Shown here piece by piece: positions 43,184 through 52,313 of a stretch of DNA of 64,000 nucleotides. Positions within the stretch are counted from its first letter, which is position 1, and each line of letters begins with the position of its first letter. The stretch is from the NCBI RefSeq assembly GCF_012524205.1, contig NZ_JABACI010000001.1:806001-870000 (forward strand), written 5' to 3'. Under the pieces are notes generated by a model. It made no database searches. It was not told where the DNA came from and saw only the letters and a list, made by a program, of their open reading frames with translations. Origin of the DNA: Microbacterium salsuginis. Its GTDB lineage: Bacteria; Actinomycetota; Actinomycetes; Actinomycetales; Microbacteriaceae. Position numbers and translations under genes: made by a program.

Positions 43184-44239
43184 CTAACTGGAACGGTCTG
43201 CCACGGCCTGGGCGAACCGTGTCAATGCCTCTCGGACGGGTCCGTCCGGCACGGGCGCGAGGGCGTCGATCGCCTCTTGCGACCACGCGTGGGCGAGGTC
43301 GAGCGTCGCATCGGTCGCCTCGTGCTCGCGAAGCTGTGCGAGCGGCTCGTCGAGGATCACGGGGTCGGCACCGTCGGCGATCCGCGCGACGCCGTCGTCG
43401 ATGCGGGCGCGCAGGTCGGCCGAGGCGGCGTCTTTGCGCTGCCCGAGCACGAGGTAGGGCATCGTGGGCACACCCGCACGCAGGTCGGTGCCGGGCACCT
43501 TGCCGGTCTCATCGGGATCGGCCGACAGGTCGATGACGTCGTCGAGCAGCTGGAAGGCCACCCCCGCCTTCTCACCGAAGGTCATCATGGCCTGTTCGTA
43601 CTCGGTCGGGCCGTTGGAGAAGATCACGCCCGCCTGCGCGGCCGCCGCGATGAGCGATCCGGTCTTGTCGGAGAGCACCCGCAGGTAGAACTCGACCGGG
43701 TCGTCGCCCTCCTTCGGCCCCACGGTCTCGTGCATCTGCCCCAGGACGAGACGCTCGAAGGTGTCGGCCTGCAGGTGGATGGCGCGGTCGCCGTGGCGCG
43801 CCATGATCTGGCTCGCACGGGAGAACAGCAGGTCGCCGGTGAGGATCGCGACGCTGTTGCCCCACACCGCGTGAGCACTGGGCACCCCGCGGCGCTTGTC
43901 TGCGGCATCCATCACGTCGTCGTGGTAGAGCGAGCCGAGATGGGTCATCTCCAGGGCCGTCGCCCCGTCGATCACGTCCTCGGTGGTGCCGTCGCCCAGC
44001 TGCGCGGTGAGCAGCGCCAGCATCGGACGCACCCGCTTGCCGCCCGCCTCGTACAGGTAGCGGCTCGTGGCGTCGGCGAGCGCGTCGGTCACGCGCAACT
44101 CGCGTTCGAGGGCGCTGTCGACGCGCTTCAGGCCCGCTTCCACCGTGGCGTAGAGCTTGCGGGACCGCGGGCCCGCGAAGATTCGATCGGTGAGGCCCAG
44201 CTTGCCCGCGATGCGCGAGCCCGGCGCTGTGGGAGTCAC
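43184..44239 (-). CDS. Long-chain polyprenyl diphosphate synthase
   Basis: 351 residues. Both Asp-rich motifs are present: SLYHDDVMDAADKRRG (about 99-114) and FQLLDDVIDLSADPDE (about 219-234). It extends FPP/GGPP with IPP to build the menaquinone side chain; small residues before the first motif suit a long product. GTG at 44237-44239, 6 nt after TAGGCT. Lies 9 bp downstream of menG, so the two may also be cotranscribed. Confidence 0.9.
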   Translation of the reverse strand: MTPTAPGSRIAGKLGLTDRIFAGPRSRKLYATVEAGLKRVDSALERELRVTDALADATSRYLYEAGGKRVRPMLALLTAQLGDGTTEDVIDGATALEMTHLGSLYHDDVMDAADKRRGVPSAHAVWGNSVAILTGDLLFSRASQIMARHGDRAIHLQADTFERLVLGQMHETVGPKEGDDPVEFYLRVLSDKTGSLIAAAAQAGVIFSNGPTEYEQAMMTFGEKAGVAFQLLDDVIDLSADPDETGKVPGTDLRAGVPTMPYLVLGQRKDAASADLRARIDDGVARIADGADPVILDEPLAQLREHEATDATLDLAHAWSQEAIDALAPVPDGPVREALTRFAQAVADRSS

Positions 44240-44245
44240 GCCTTC

Positions 44246-44251
44246 AGCCTA
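44246..44251 (-). promoter_or_regulatory. -10 box TAGGCT of the polyprenyl synthase gene
   Basis: Six nucleotides before the GTG; it overlaps the last codon and stop of menG. Confidence 0.5.
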
Positions 44252-45001
44252 CCGGGCGCGTTTGGTGGCCCGGTGGAGGGCGACGATCCCCATCGAGAGG
44301 TTGCGGTGCGCGACATCCGTCCAGCCCGCCTCGCGGATCCAGGCCGACAGCCCGGCCTGGTCGGGCCAGTCGCGGATCGACTCGTTCAGATAGTCGTAGG
44401 CGTCGGCGTTCGAGCTCACGACCTTGGCCACGACCGGAAGGACGACCCCGTTGTAGATGCGGTAGAGGCCGCCGAAGACCGCCGACGGCGGATGCGAGAA
44501 CTCGGCGATGACCAGACGTCCGCCGGGCTTGGTCACGCGCAGCATCTCGCGCAGGGCCTTCTTCGGATCATTCACGTTGCGCAGCCCGAACGAGATCGCG
44601 ACGGCGTCGAACTCCTCGTCGCCGAACGGCAGCGCAGTGGCATCGGCCTGCACGAACGACAGATTCGGGATGCCGCCGCCCGGCGCTCCTGCGCCGTAAC
44701 GCCGCTGCCCCTCGGCGATCATCCCGGGCGAGAAGTCGGCGGCGACCACGTCGGCGCCGCTGCGAGCCAGCGACGCGCTCGACACCCCGGTGCCGGCGGC
44801 GAGATCCAGGATCCGCTGACCGCGACGCGGTGCGACCGTGCGGGTCATCGCGGCGCGCCAGAACCGGTCGTTGCCGAGGCTCAGCACGGTGTTGGTGCGG
44901 TCGTAGCCGGCGGCGACCTGATCGAACATGCCGCTCACGCGGGACGGATCCTTGCGCAGGTCGGCGCGGTTGGGCTCGTGCTCGGAGGGGTGGGATGCCA
45001 C
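44249..45001 (-). CDS. menG: Demethylmenaquinone methyltransferase
   Basis: 250 residues with the UbiE/MenG pattern: [18 protein letters not shown] (about 26-43), motif [13 protein letters not shown] (about 64-75), [20 protein letters not shown] (about 137-156) and [14 protein letters not shown]. It makes menaquinone from demethylmenaquinone with SAM, the last step of the pathway. The GTG at 44999-45001 is 7 nt after TAGACT. Confidence 0.94.
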   Translation of the reverse strand: MASHPSEHEPNRADLRKDPSRVSGMFDQVAAGYDRTNTVLSLGNDRFWRAAMTRTVAPRRGQRILDLAAGTGVSSASLARSGADVVAADFSPGMIAEGQRRYGAGAPGGGIPNLSFVQADATALPFGDEEFDAVAISFGLRNVNDPKKALREMLRVTKPGGRLVIAEFSHPPSAVFGGLYRIYNGVVLPVVAKVVSSNADAYDYLNESIRDWPDQAGLSAWIREAGWTDVAHRNLSMGIVALHRATKRAR

Positions 45002-45008
45002 GGCTTCG

Positions 45009-45014
45009 AGTCTA
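45009..45014 (-). promoter_or_regulatory. -10 box TAGACT of menG
   Basis: Overlaps the last codons of the DUF402 gene; 7 nt separate it from the GTG. Confidence 0.5.
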
Positions 45015-45656
45015 GGCCGCGGTCCCTGGTCCGCCGGTGCCGGTGCCGGTGCCATGGTCGCCGAACCCCACGGGCGCCGGCGGCGCCACGGGCTCGAGCG
45101 CGGCCAGGCGGGCGAGCCAGGCATCCGGTGTCGCGTCGTCGAACGGCGCCTCGGCGGCACCGACCCGCCGCTCGAGGTCGATGGCGAGCTCCTCGAGACG
45201 GGCCACGAGCTCGAGCGGGTAGCCGTAGGCCACGCGATGCTCGTCCCATTCGTCGCGGTCGTCGATGAACAGGCCACGGCCGTCGGTGGCCCTGACCACG
45301 TCGAGGTCCATGTCGATGCCGCGGGGCTCGCCGTGCTGCCAGCGGACGTCCCACGCGATGTCGATGTAGATGCGCACACGGTGCGGCGCCGCGTTCACGG
45401 TGAGCACGTAGTCCCCGGCGGGCGGAATCAGCATGACCGCGGGCGTCTCGGCGGGGAACACGCGTCCCGGCCGGGCGTTTCGCCAGCCGGTGGGCTGCCC
45501 GAGCCAGTCGCCCCACTCGTCGCTGCCGAGGTAGACGCAGTCGTTCACCCAGTGCGCGCCGCCGTCCCATTTGCGCCAGCGGAACTGCAGGGCGGTCCCG
45601 GGCGTGGGCCGTTCCGGCGCTGGGGCGGCGAGGTCCTGTGGCGCGTCGTCGGTCAC
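45012..45656 (-). CDS. DUF402 (FomD-like) domain protein
   Basis: 214 residues. The core (about 55-170) has the acidic [22 protein letters not shown] and [12 protein letters not shown] blocks of DUF402, a barrel fold in which FomD-like enzymes hydrolyse nucleotidyl phosphonates and others nucleoside di-/triphosphates. The C-tail is Pro/Gly/Ala rich. GTG at 45654-45656, 6 nt after a TAGACT box that is intertwined with the menF promoter. Confidence 0.8.
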   Translation of the reverse strand: MTDDAPQDLAAPAPERPTPGTALQFRWRKWDGGAHWVNDCVYLGSDEWGDWLGQPTGWRNARPGRVFPAETPAVMLIPPAGDYVLTVNAAPHRVRIYIDIAWDVRWQHGEPRGIDMDLDVVRATDGRGLFIDDRDEWDEHRVAYGYPLELVARLEELAIDLERRVGAAEAPFDDATPDAWLARLAALEPVAPPAPVGFGDHGTGTGTGGPGTAA

Positions 45657-45662
45657 CCGGCG

Positions 45663-45672
45663 AGTCTAGGCT
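45663..45672. promoter_or_regulatory. Overlapping divergent -10 boxes of DUF402 gene and menF
   Basis: AGTCTAGGCT contains TAGACT on the minus strand (45663-45668) and TAGGCT on the plus strand (45667-45672), sharing TA at 45667-45668. Each is 6 nt from its GTG start. The 22 bp between the two start codons carries both promoters, so the polymerases must exclude each other. Confidence 0.65.
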
Positions 45673-45678
45673 TGAGGA

Positions 45679-46977
45679 GTGACATCCGCGTACGGCCTGC
45701 CTCGGCTCGTGGTCGAGACCCGCGAGATCGAGCCGGTCGACGATCTGCTCGCCTTCACCTCCCCTGCTTCGCCGCTGGCATGGCTGCGCCGCGGGGACGG
45801 CATCGTCGGCATCGGCGAGGTGGGTGGATACGAGCGCGGACCACGCCTGCCCCCCGGAGTCGACCCGGAACGGATGCCGTCGCCCGCCGAATCCTGGCGG
45901 CTGCAGGCGGCCTCGGCACAGGTCGACGATCCGGTCGGACTGCCGGGCACCGGGTTGGTCGCCTTCGGCACCTTCGCCTTCGACACGCGGTCCACCGCGA
46001 CCAGCCGGCTCGTGATCCCGCAGGCCGTGGTCGGACGCCATCGCGGGCGCTCCTGGGTCACCCGCATCCGCAACATCACCGCCGATCTCGGCGAACCAGC
46101 GGTCGAGCCGATCCCCTACGGCCCGTACTGGTCGGGCACGCTCGGTCCGGGATCGCTGGCCCCCGCGGCGTACCAGGCGGCCGTGCGCACCGCCGTCGAC
46201 GCCATCGCAGCCGGCGAGATCGACAAGGTCGTGCTCGCCCGCGACCTCGTCGGCACGATCCCCGCCGGCGCCGACCTGCGGCGACTCGTGCGGGCGCTCG
46301 CCCACGACTACCCCGACACCTGGACCTACGCCGTCGACGGCCTGATCGGCGCCAGCCCCGAGACCCTCGTCACCGTCTCGCGCGGCGCGGTGACGGCCCG
46401 GGTGCTCGCCGGAACCATCCCGCGCGGTGCCGACGCGACAGATGACGCCGAGGCATCCGACTCCCTCGCCCACAGCGCGAAGGACATCGAAGAGCACCGC
46501 TACGCCGTGCGCAGCGTGCTCGACACCCTCGGGCCGCACGTGCGCGACCTGCGTGCCGATGCTGAGCCGTTCACCCTCGAGCTGCCGAATCTGTGGCACC
46601 TCGCGACCGACGTCGCCGGCGACATCGCCGACCACGCGTCGTCGCTCGACCTGGTCGCCGCGCTGCACCCGACGGCGGCAGTGGCCGGCACGCCGACGGA
46701 TGCCGCGATCGAGGTGATCCGCCGGATCGAGCCCTTCGACCGCGGCCGGTACGCCGGCCCCGTCGGCTGGGTCGACGGCACCGGCGACGGCGAGTGGGCG
46801 ATCGCGCTGCGCTGCGCCCAGATCGGCAGCGGGCCGGTGCGCGGCTACGCGGAGTTCAGCGACACGGTGCCCGTCGTCGCCCACGCAGGGGCGGGCATCG
46901 TCGCCGCGAGCGATCCCGAGACCGAGCTGCTCGAGACCCGCGTGAAGTTCCGCCCGATCGTCGATGCCCTCGCCTGA
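45679..46977 (+). CDS. menF: Isochorismate synthase
   Basis: 432 residues, chorismate-binding family. The catalytic core (about 160-430) has KVVLARDLVG, TYAVDGLIGASPETLV, ARVLAGTIPRG, HSAKDIEEHRYAV, LHPTAAVAGTP and PVGWVDGTGDGEWAIALR. It turns chorismate into isochorismate, the first menaquinone step. Leaderless GTG at 45679. Converges with the DUF885 gene across the repeat array. Confidence 0.93.
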   Translation: MTSAYGLPRLVVETREIEPVDDLLAFTSPASPLAWLRRGDGIVGIGEVGGYERGPRLPPGVDPERMPSPAESWRLQAASAQVDDPVGLPGTGLVAFGTFAFDTRSTATSRLVIPQAVVGRHRGRSWVTRIRNITADLGEPAVEPIPYGPYWSGTLGPGSLAPAAYQAAVRTAVDAIAAGEIDKVVLARDLVGTIPAGADLRRLVRALAHDYPDTWTYAVDGLIGASPETLVTVSRGAVTARVLAGTIPRGADATDDAEASDSLAHSAKDIEEHRYAVRSVLDTLGPHVRDLRADAEPFTLELPNLWHLATDVAGDIADHASSLDLVAALHPTAAVAGTPTDAAIEVIRRIEPFDRGRYAGPVGWVDGTGDGEWAIALRCAQIGSGPVRGYAEFSDTVPVVAHAGAGIVAASDPETELLETRVKFRPIVDALA

Positions 46978-47033
46978 CGCTCGCCTCCTGCCTCGCCTCG
47001 TGCACACCTCCTCGCCTCTCCCCCTGTTCGGGT

Positions 47034-47322
47034 CTGAGAGACCACGCGCACGTTGAGACACCACGCGCCGGTTGAGAAACCACGTAGAGGTTGAGACACC
47101 ACGCGCGGGGCGGTGTCTCAACCTACACACGGTTTCTCAACCTCAAGCAACGTTGAGACACCACGCGCCGGTTGAGACACCACGTAGAGGTTGAGAAACC
47201 ACGTAGAGGTTGAGACACCACGTAGAGGTTGAGACACCACGTAGAGGTTGAGACACCACGTAGAGGTTGAGACACCACGCGCGGGGCGGTGTCTCAACCT
47301 AGATGCGGTTTCTCAACCTCAA
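47034..47322. repeat. 19-bp-period array of TTGAGA-type repeats with inverted ends, copy 1
   Basis: Units of 19 bp (for example TTGAGACACCACGTAGAGG) repeat in two direct arrays. Four units start near 47034, 47053, 47072 and 47091; seven start at 47153, 47172, 47191, 47210, 47229, 47248 and 47267. Each array ends in the loop ACGCGCGGGGC followed by two inverted units (GGTGTCTCAACC, GGTTTCTCAACC), giving 13-bp perfect hairpins at 47088-47124 and 47264-47300. It fills the space between convergent menF and the DUF885 gene. Confidence 0.95.
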
Positions 47323-47339
47323 CCGCTCCGGGGCGCACG

Positions 47340-49016
47340 TCACGCGTCCCGCGCGAGCAGCTCGCGCAGCGGGTCGAGGCCCATCGGGCCGAGGGCCAGG
47401 GCGTCGCGGTGGAAGTCGCGGAGCGAGAAGGACGCGCCCTGCTGGGCCTGCCGCTCCTGCCGTGCCTCGCGCCACAGCCGCGCTCCGACCTTGAACGCGA
47501 GCGCCTGGCCCGGCCAGCCGAGGTAGCGATCCACCTCGAATCCCGCCAGCGCCGGCTCGACGAGCGCCAGCTCCACGAGCATGCGGCGCGCGAGCTCGGG
47601 CGTCCACTCCCGCTCCGGCACGAGGGAGTTCGCCGGGATGGGCCGGCCGGTGTGCAGCCCGATGTCGGCGACGATGCGCACCGAGCGCCAGATCTGGCCG
47701 AGGACGAGTCCAAGCCGCTCCGCGTCGTCGCGGATGAGTCCGAGCTCGTCGGCGAGCTGTTCGGCGTAGTGCGCCCAGCCCTCGGCGTACCCGTGGACAT
47801 GACACAGGTGCCGTTGCCACGGGTGCAGCTGCGGATACGACGCGGTGAGCACGAACTGCAGGTGATGCCCGGGCACGCCCTCGTGGTGGACGCTCGTGAC
47901 CTCCTGCCACGACGCCGCCACCGGCACGCCGCTGGGAATGGTCCACACCACGCGGCCCGGCGTCGAGCCGTCGGGCGCGCCCGGCGTGTAGTACACGACG
48001 CCCGAGGCGGCCTCCGAGACGAGGCACTCCACATGTCGCACCGACGCGGGCAGATCGAACGCCTCACCCACGGCCTCGATCGTCTCGGCGACGCGCTCGG
48101 CGAGCCACGACCTGATCGCGTCGACCCCTTCGAGCCGGTATCGCGGATCGTCGTCGAGGACGGATGCCGCAGCCCGCACCGGATCCTCGCTCGCGGCGGC
48201 CTCCGGCCCGGCGATCCGCCCGGCCAGCTCGCGAGCCTCGGTGACGAGACGCTCGAGCTCCGTCCACCCGTAGGCATAGGTGTCGTCGATGTCGATCCGG
48301 GCGCCGAGCATGCCGGCCGCGAGGTCGGGATAGACGGCCTCCCCCACGCCGTCCGCCGACGGCGCGACCGGACGCAGCTCGGCGCGCAGCAGCGTCAAGA
48401 GCTCACCGAGGGCCGGGGCGATCTCGTCGGCTGCGGCGCGAACGCGTCGGCGTGCCACCGCGTCCACACCGCCCTCGACAGCAACCTGTCCGAACCAGTC
48501 GCCGTCGATCCAGGCCTCGACCTGCTCGGCGAGGGTGTCGAGCTGCCGAACCGGTGCGACCCCGGTGCCGGTGAACCGATCGGCATTGTCGCGCGCCCAG
48601 CGCAGGGCCGCGATGTACTGGCGCACGGCGGCCGGGGTGGCCTCGAGCCGGCGTATGAGCGCTTCGCCCGCGGCATCCGGAGTCACCGTCAAGCCTTCGA
48701 TCGCGTAGCGCACCAGATGCACCGGGGTGGCGAGTCCTGCGACCAGGCGCGGCGTGAAGCCGGTCTCGAAGAGCAGGCGTTCACGCTGCAGACGCTCGCG
48801 CAGCGCGGCCCGCAGCCCTTCATCGCCCTCGCCCGCGGCATCGAGGGCCTCGAGCGTCTCGCCCTGCACGTCGTACTTGCGCACGAGCCACGTGGGACTC
48901 AGATCGGGCAGCGGCGGGGCATCGACGCCGATCGCCAGCGCGGCGTCAGGCTCGTGGCGGGCGAGTATGCGCACATAGGCGTCGGCGGCGGCGCGCACGG
49001 GATCCGGGTGACTCAC
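47340..49016 (-). CDS. DUF885 family protein, probable metallo-carboxypeptidase-like hydrolase
   Basis: 558 residues. The zinc-hydrolase-like HHEGVPGHHLQ motif (about 362-372) and the later CHVHGYAEGWAHYAEQL block define DUF885. Family members are thought to be cytosolic or lipoprotein peptidases; there is no signal peptide here. The GTG at 49014-49016 is 6 nt after TACCCT, which rejects a much longer upstream open frame that would overlap the ABC permease. Confidence 0.85.
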   Translation of the reverse strand: MSHPDPVRAAADAYVRILARHEPDAALAIGVDAPPLPDLSPTWLVRKYDVQGETLEALDAAGEGDEGLRAALRERLQRERLLFETGFTPRLVAGLATPVHLVRYAIEGLTVTPDAAGEALIRRLEATPAAVRQYIAALRWARDNADRFTGTGVAPVRQLDTLAEQVEAWIDGDWFGQVAVEGGVDAVARRRVRAAADEIAPALGELLTLLRAELRPVAPSADGVGEAVYPDLAAGMLGARIDIDDTYAYGWTELERLVTEARELAGRIAGPEAAASEDPVRAAASVLDDDPRYRLEGVDAIRSWLAERVAETIEAVGEAFDLPASVRHVECLVSEAASGVVYYTPGAPDGSTPGRVVWTIPSGVPVAASWQEVTSVHHEGVPGHHLQFVLTASYPQLHPWQRHLCHVHGYAEGWAHYAEQLADELGLIRDDAERLGLVLGQIWRSVRIVADIGLHTGRPIPANSLVPEREWTPELARRMLVELALVEPALAGFEVDRYLGWPGQALAFKVGARLWREARQERQAQQGASFSLRDFHRDALALGPMGLDPLRELLARDA

Positions 49017-49022
49017 CGATCC

Positions 49023-49028
49023 AGGGTA
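49023..49028 (-). promoter_or_regulatory. -10 box TACCCT of the DUF885 gene
   Basis: Six nucleotides before the GTG at 49014-49016. Confidence 0.5.
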
Positions 49029-49045
49029 CGTGCGCGCCGCCAGGG

Positions 49046-49843
49046 TCAGATCGAGCGCTGATAGGCGCCGATGGAGCGCATCGCCCACCCGAACGACAGG
49101 GCGGCCAGCACCGCCAGACCGCCGAGCTGCCACCAGCCGTCGGCGGGGAGCGTGCCCGCCAGGCCGCCTCGGCCCAGCTCGACCGCCCAGGTCATGGGGT
49201 TCCAGCGCGAGACGTCCTGCACCCACTGCGGCATGAGTTCGGCGGGCATCATGGTCGTCGACAGGAAGGTGGCCGGCAGCACGACGAGCTGCGACAGGCT
49301 GATCAGCGCGATCTGGCTGCGCGACATGAGCGCGACCGCCGTCGACGCGCAGCAGAAGATCGTGGCGAGGACGGTTGCCACGCCGAGTGCGATCAGCAGC
49401 CCCCCGGCACCTCCCGGGTACCGCGCGCCGGCGAGCCAGCCGATGCCCAGCACGACCAGCGACTGGGCGAGGTTGATCACCAGCTGCTGAGCGAGCTGCC
49501 CTGTGACGATCGCCGACCGAGCGACCGGCGACGTGAGGTACTGGTCCATCACCCCCGAGTCGATGTCGTCGATGAAGCCGGTGCCCGCCCACGCCCCGGA
49601 GTACAGCACCGTCATCATCAGGATGCCGGGGACGAGATAGTCGATATAGCCGGCTCCCCCGAACTGCGGCAGGGCCCCGAGCGATTGGAACACCTGTCCG
49701 AACAGCACGATCCAGATGACCGGCTGGATGAGCGACATCGCCGGTCCCCACACCTGCCGGACCGCGGCGATGAGCCAGCGGCGCAGCACCTGCGAGGTCT
49801 GCGAGAACCATCCCGCGCGGGCGGGAGCCAAGATCGTGGTCAT
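49046..49843 (-). CDS. ABC-2 type permease (DrrB-like)
   Basis: 265 residues with six helices and the ABC-2 membrane signature GAGGLLIALGVATVLATIFCC / ISLSQLVVLPATFLSTTMMP (about 175-200). It is the channel of an exporter with the next protein. Its ATG overlaps the ATPase stop (ATGA). Probable cargo: hydrophobic drugs or lipids, as for DrrAB; not proven. Confidence 0.9.
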   Translation of the reverse strand: MTTILAPARAGWFSQTSQVLRRWLIAAVRQVWGPAMSLIQPVIWIVLFGQVFQSLGALPQFGGAGYIDYLVPGILMMTVLYSGAWAGTGFIDDIDSGVMDQYLTSPVARSAIVTGQLAQQLVINLAQSLVVLGIGWLAGARYPGGAGGLLIALGVATVLATIFCCASTAVALMSRSQIALISLSQLVVLPATFLSTTMMPAELMPQWVQDVSRWNPMTWAVELGRGGLAGTLPADGWWQLGGLAVLAALSFGWAMRSIGAYQRSI

Positions 49844-50886
49844 GCCGCGAGTCCTTTCGTGGCGGCGGCCGGTTCACCGGCGCCGTGAGCGGTCGAAGGC
49901 CCGAACGTGTGACCGACGAAGTGCAGGTACACGTCGTCGAGTGTGGGATGGGATGCCGAGACCTGGCCGAAGCGCACGCCCGCAGCATCCAGTGCGGCGA
50001 TCATCGCGCCGACCGCGGCGGACGCATCGTCGGTGCGCGCGGCGAGGACGCCGTCGATGCCGGATGCCTCGACCACGACGTCGCGCAGTCCGGGGATCCC
50101 GACGATCGCGGCTCGGACGGCCGCCGGATCGGCCTCGATGAGGCTCACCCTCACGGAGTCGCCGTGGAGTCCCGCCTTGAGCTCTGCCGGGGTGCCTTGC
50201 ACGACCGCACGGCCGCGGTTCACCAGCAGCAGCTCATCGGCGAGGCGGTCCGCTTCTTCCATGTAGTGCGTCGTGAGCACCACGGTGAGTGCTTCTTCGC
50301 CCGACAGGCGGCGGATCTCGGCCCACATGGCAGCGCGCGCTTCGGGGTCGAGGCCGGTGGTCGGCTCGTCGAGGAACAGCACGCGTGGGCGATGCACGAG
50401 CGCGGCCGCCACGTCGAGCCGTCGCCGCATGCCTCCCGAGAACGTGCTGACAGGGCGGGCGGATGCCTCGGCCAGACCGAACTCCTGCAGGAGCCGGCGC
50501 GCCCGTCCCCGCGCGTCGCCGCGGGCGACGCCGCGCAGGCGCGCCGCGATCTCGAGGTTCTCGGTCGCGGTCAGCAGCGGATCGGTGCTCGAGCCCTGCG
50601 ACACGTACCCGATGGCCGAACGCACGGCGTCGGGCTGTCGGGCGACGTCGAAGCCGGCGACGCGGGCGGTACCGCTCGTCGGGCGCGACAGCGTCGTGAG
50701 GATCTTCGTGGTGGTGGACTTTCCCGCCCCGTTGGGTCCGAGCAGACCGAACACGCGGCCGGCGCGCACCTCGAAGCCGAGTCCGTCCAGCGCGTGCACG
50801 GCGGGGCGCCGGCCGCGGCCCGGGTAGACCTTCACGAGGTCGCTGGCCACGATGGCCGGTGTGCCGGGGGTGGAGATTTCAGGCAT
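49840..50886 (-). CDS. Daunorubicin-resistance-type ABC ATPase (DrrA-like)
   Basis: 348 residues. Walker A LLGPNGAGKSTTTKIL (about 49-64), FSGGMRRRLDVAAAL signature (about 148-162), Walker B VLFLDEPTTGLDPEAR, and the C-terminal DrrA-type domain with TLDDVYLHFVG. ATG at 50884-50886 has GGAAGGG upstream. Third gene of the padR unit. Confidence 0.92.
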   Translation of the reverse strand: MPEISTPGTPAIVASDLVKVYPGRGRRPAVHALDGLGFEVRAGRVFGLLGPNGAGKSTTTKILTTLSRPTSGTARVAGFDVARQPDAVRSAIGYVSQGSSTDPLLTATENLEIAARLRGVARGDARGRARRLLQEFGLAEASARPVSTFSGGMRRRLDVAAALVHRPRVLFLDEPTTGLDPEARAAMWAEIRRLSGEEALTVVLTTHYMEEADRLADELLLVNRGRAVVQGTPAELKAGLHGDSVRVSLIEADPAAVRAAIVGIPGLRDVVVEASGIDGVLAARTDDASAAVGAMIAALDAAGVRFGQVSASHPTLDDVYLHFVGHTFGPSTAHGAGEPAAATKGLAA

Positions 50887-50949
50887 GGCGAAGCATCCCT
50901 TCCTTCGAGTGGGTCGATCAGGACGCGGCCGCAGCCGCGATGGCCGGCG

Positions 50950-51843
50950 TCAGGCGGACTTGTCGGAGCCGAAGAGCATGCGCGCCAGCACGAACATCCA
51001 CAGCGCGAAGCCGACGGCGAACGCGACGGGCGCCCACCACCAGCCGACGGTGAAGACGAGCACGGCGATCGCGGCGAACGTCAGGGTCCAGATGCCGACG
51101 GTGTAGATGCCGAAGCGTGCGGCCGCCTCGGGCTCGCGTTCGAATCTGTTCTGCGGTTCGTTCTGGTACGCCTGCCGGGTCCACGCCTTGTGGCGGTTGG
51201 TCTGGCTGGCGCCGAGGAAGGCGAACAGGATGATCGACGCGATGATGCCGAGCGCCGCGAACACGACGCCCCACATGGGCAGCGCCCCCAGCGCCACGAG
51301 GCCGCCGAAGCCGAGGCCGAACGCGCCCAGGAACGTCGCCCCGGCATATCCGCCGGCGCGGTTCTGCGGCATCGGGTGGTTGGTGGTGGTCTCTTGCGCG
51401 AGCGAATCGCCCACGAGCATGCCGAGGGCTGTCGATGCGAAGCCGAACAGCGCGATCTCGCCGCCGACCACGAGAGGCAGCACGCCGACGGCGCTCAGGA
51501 TGCCGAGTGTGATGCCGACCACGGCCACGGCCGACCACACCACCACCCGCACCACATAGCCGGGTTTGGGTCGCACGCGGTACCGCTGCTGGAGGGCCGC
51601 GTAGCCGTCCAGGCGACCTGGGGACGAGGGGCCCGTGTCTTCAAGCAGGTCGCGCACATCGCCGAGTTCGGTCACAGCCTCGCGCGCGGCATCCGCCGGC
51701 GTCCGCCCGGTCGATTCGAGCTCGGCGGCGCGCGCCATGAGATTGGCCCGCACCTCTTCCTTCAGGTCCTGTGCGTCGGGCGTCATGTCGACACCGTGGA
51801 AGGCCTCGTCGAGGAGGCGGTGGATATGGATGTTCTCGGTCAT
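50950..51843 (-). CDS. HAAS / permease-prefix membrane protein
   Basis: 297 residues. The first roughly 75 residues (HRLLDEAFHGVDMTPDAQDL, then DAAREAVTELGDVRDLL) form the alpha-helical HAAS/permease-prefix domain common beside PadR genes. About six helices follow in two clusters, with a soluble loop rich in Arg. Its ATG overlaps the padR stop. Probably tunes the exporter or senses a membrane signal (inference). Confidence 0.82.
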   Translation of the reverse strand: MTENIHIHRLLDEAFHGVDMTPDAQDLKEEVRANLMARAAELESTGRTPADAAREAVTELGDVRDLLEDTGPSSPGRLDGYAALQQRYRVRPKPGYVVRVVVWSAVAVVGITLGILSAVGVLPLVVGGEIALFGFASTALGMLVGDSLAQETTTNHPMPQNRAGGYAGATFLGAFGLGFGGLVALGALPMWGVVFAALGIIASIILFAFLGASQTNRHKAWTRQAYQNEPQNRFEREPEAAARFGIYTVGIWTLTFAAIAVLVFTVGWWWAPVAFAVGFALWMFVLARMLFGSDKSA

Positions 51844-52232
51844 TTCGCGGTGCCCTTCGCGGGGGTGTCCTTCGGGTTCTGGGGAGGAGCGCTGCTCACA
51901 TCGAGCAGAGAGTCGATGACATGCCGTGTCGCGACCCATGCCGCGACGTTGCCGCTGAACACCGCACGGCCGGCGTCGGTGATGCGGTAGTACTTGCGGC
52001 GGCCGCCCTGCGTCTCGTCGCCCCAGTAGGACTCGACGAGCCCGTCCTTCTCGAGGCGGCGGTAGGTCGCATAGAGAGTGGCCTCCTTGATCTCGTGCTC
52101 ACCGCCGGTGGCGTCGCGGATCGCCTTGTAGATCTCGAAGCCGTAGGCGTCGCCGCGGCGGAGCACGCCGAGCACGATCGTGTCGGTGTGGCCGCGCAGC
52201 AGATCGGCCGCGAACGCGTCGTCCTGTGTCAT
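51840..52232 (-). CDS. PadR-family transcriptional regulator
   Basis: 130 residues. The winged helix covers DTIVLGVLRRGDAYGFEIYK, IKEATLYATYRRLEKDGLVE and GRRKYYRITDAGR (about 15-95). Heads the unit padR / HAAS protein / DrrA / DrrB and should autoregulate it. ATG at 52230-52232 is 7 nt after TATAGT. GTACT and AGTAC form an inverted pair over the promoter (52238-52258), a possible operator. Confidence 0.9.
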   Translation of the reverse strand: MTQDDAFAADLLRGHTDTIVLGVLRRGDAYGFEIYKAIRDATGGEHEIKEATLYATYRRLEKDGLVESYWGDETQGGRRKYYRITDAGRAVFSGNVAAWVATRHVIDSLLDVSSAPPQNPKDTPAKGTAK

Positions 52233-52239
52233 GACAGGT

Positions 52240-52245
52240 ACTATA
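52240..52245 (-). promoter_or_regulatory. -10 box TATAGT of the padR operon, inside a possible inverted operator
   Basis: Seven nucleotides from the ATG. The flanking GTACT (52238-52242) and AGTAC (52254-52258) arms differ from the ATGT-N8-ACAT form of many PadR sites, so the operator claim is weak. Confidence 0.4.
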
Positions 52246-52300
52246 TCACATCCAGTACTCCACGCGGCATGCATCTATACCGCATAGATCTCGGCGCGAG

Positions 52301-52306
52301 TAGACT
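52301..52306 (+). promoter_or_regulatory. -10 box TAGACT of the methyltransferase gene
   Basis: Seven nucleotides before the ATG at 52314. Confidence 0.5.
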
Positions 52307-52313
52307 CCCCGCC

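Noticed and set aside
41789..45268. 1159-codon open plus frame
   Set aside because: It is opposite fprA, the polyprenyl synthase, menG and part of the DUF402 gene. Its composition is that of a high-GC antisense frame, with no domain.
44935..47130. 731-codon open minus frame
   Set aside because: It is opposite menF and runs across the DUF402 gene in another frame. No domain is visible.
47034..47322. CRISPR array
   Set aside because: The units are contiguous with no variable spacers, contain inverted copies, and no cas genes are nearby.
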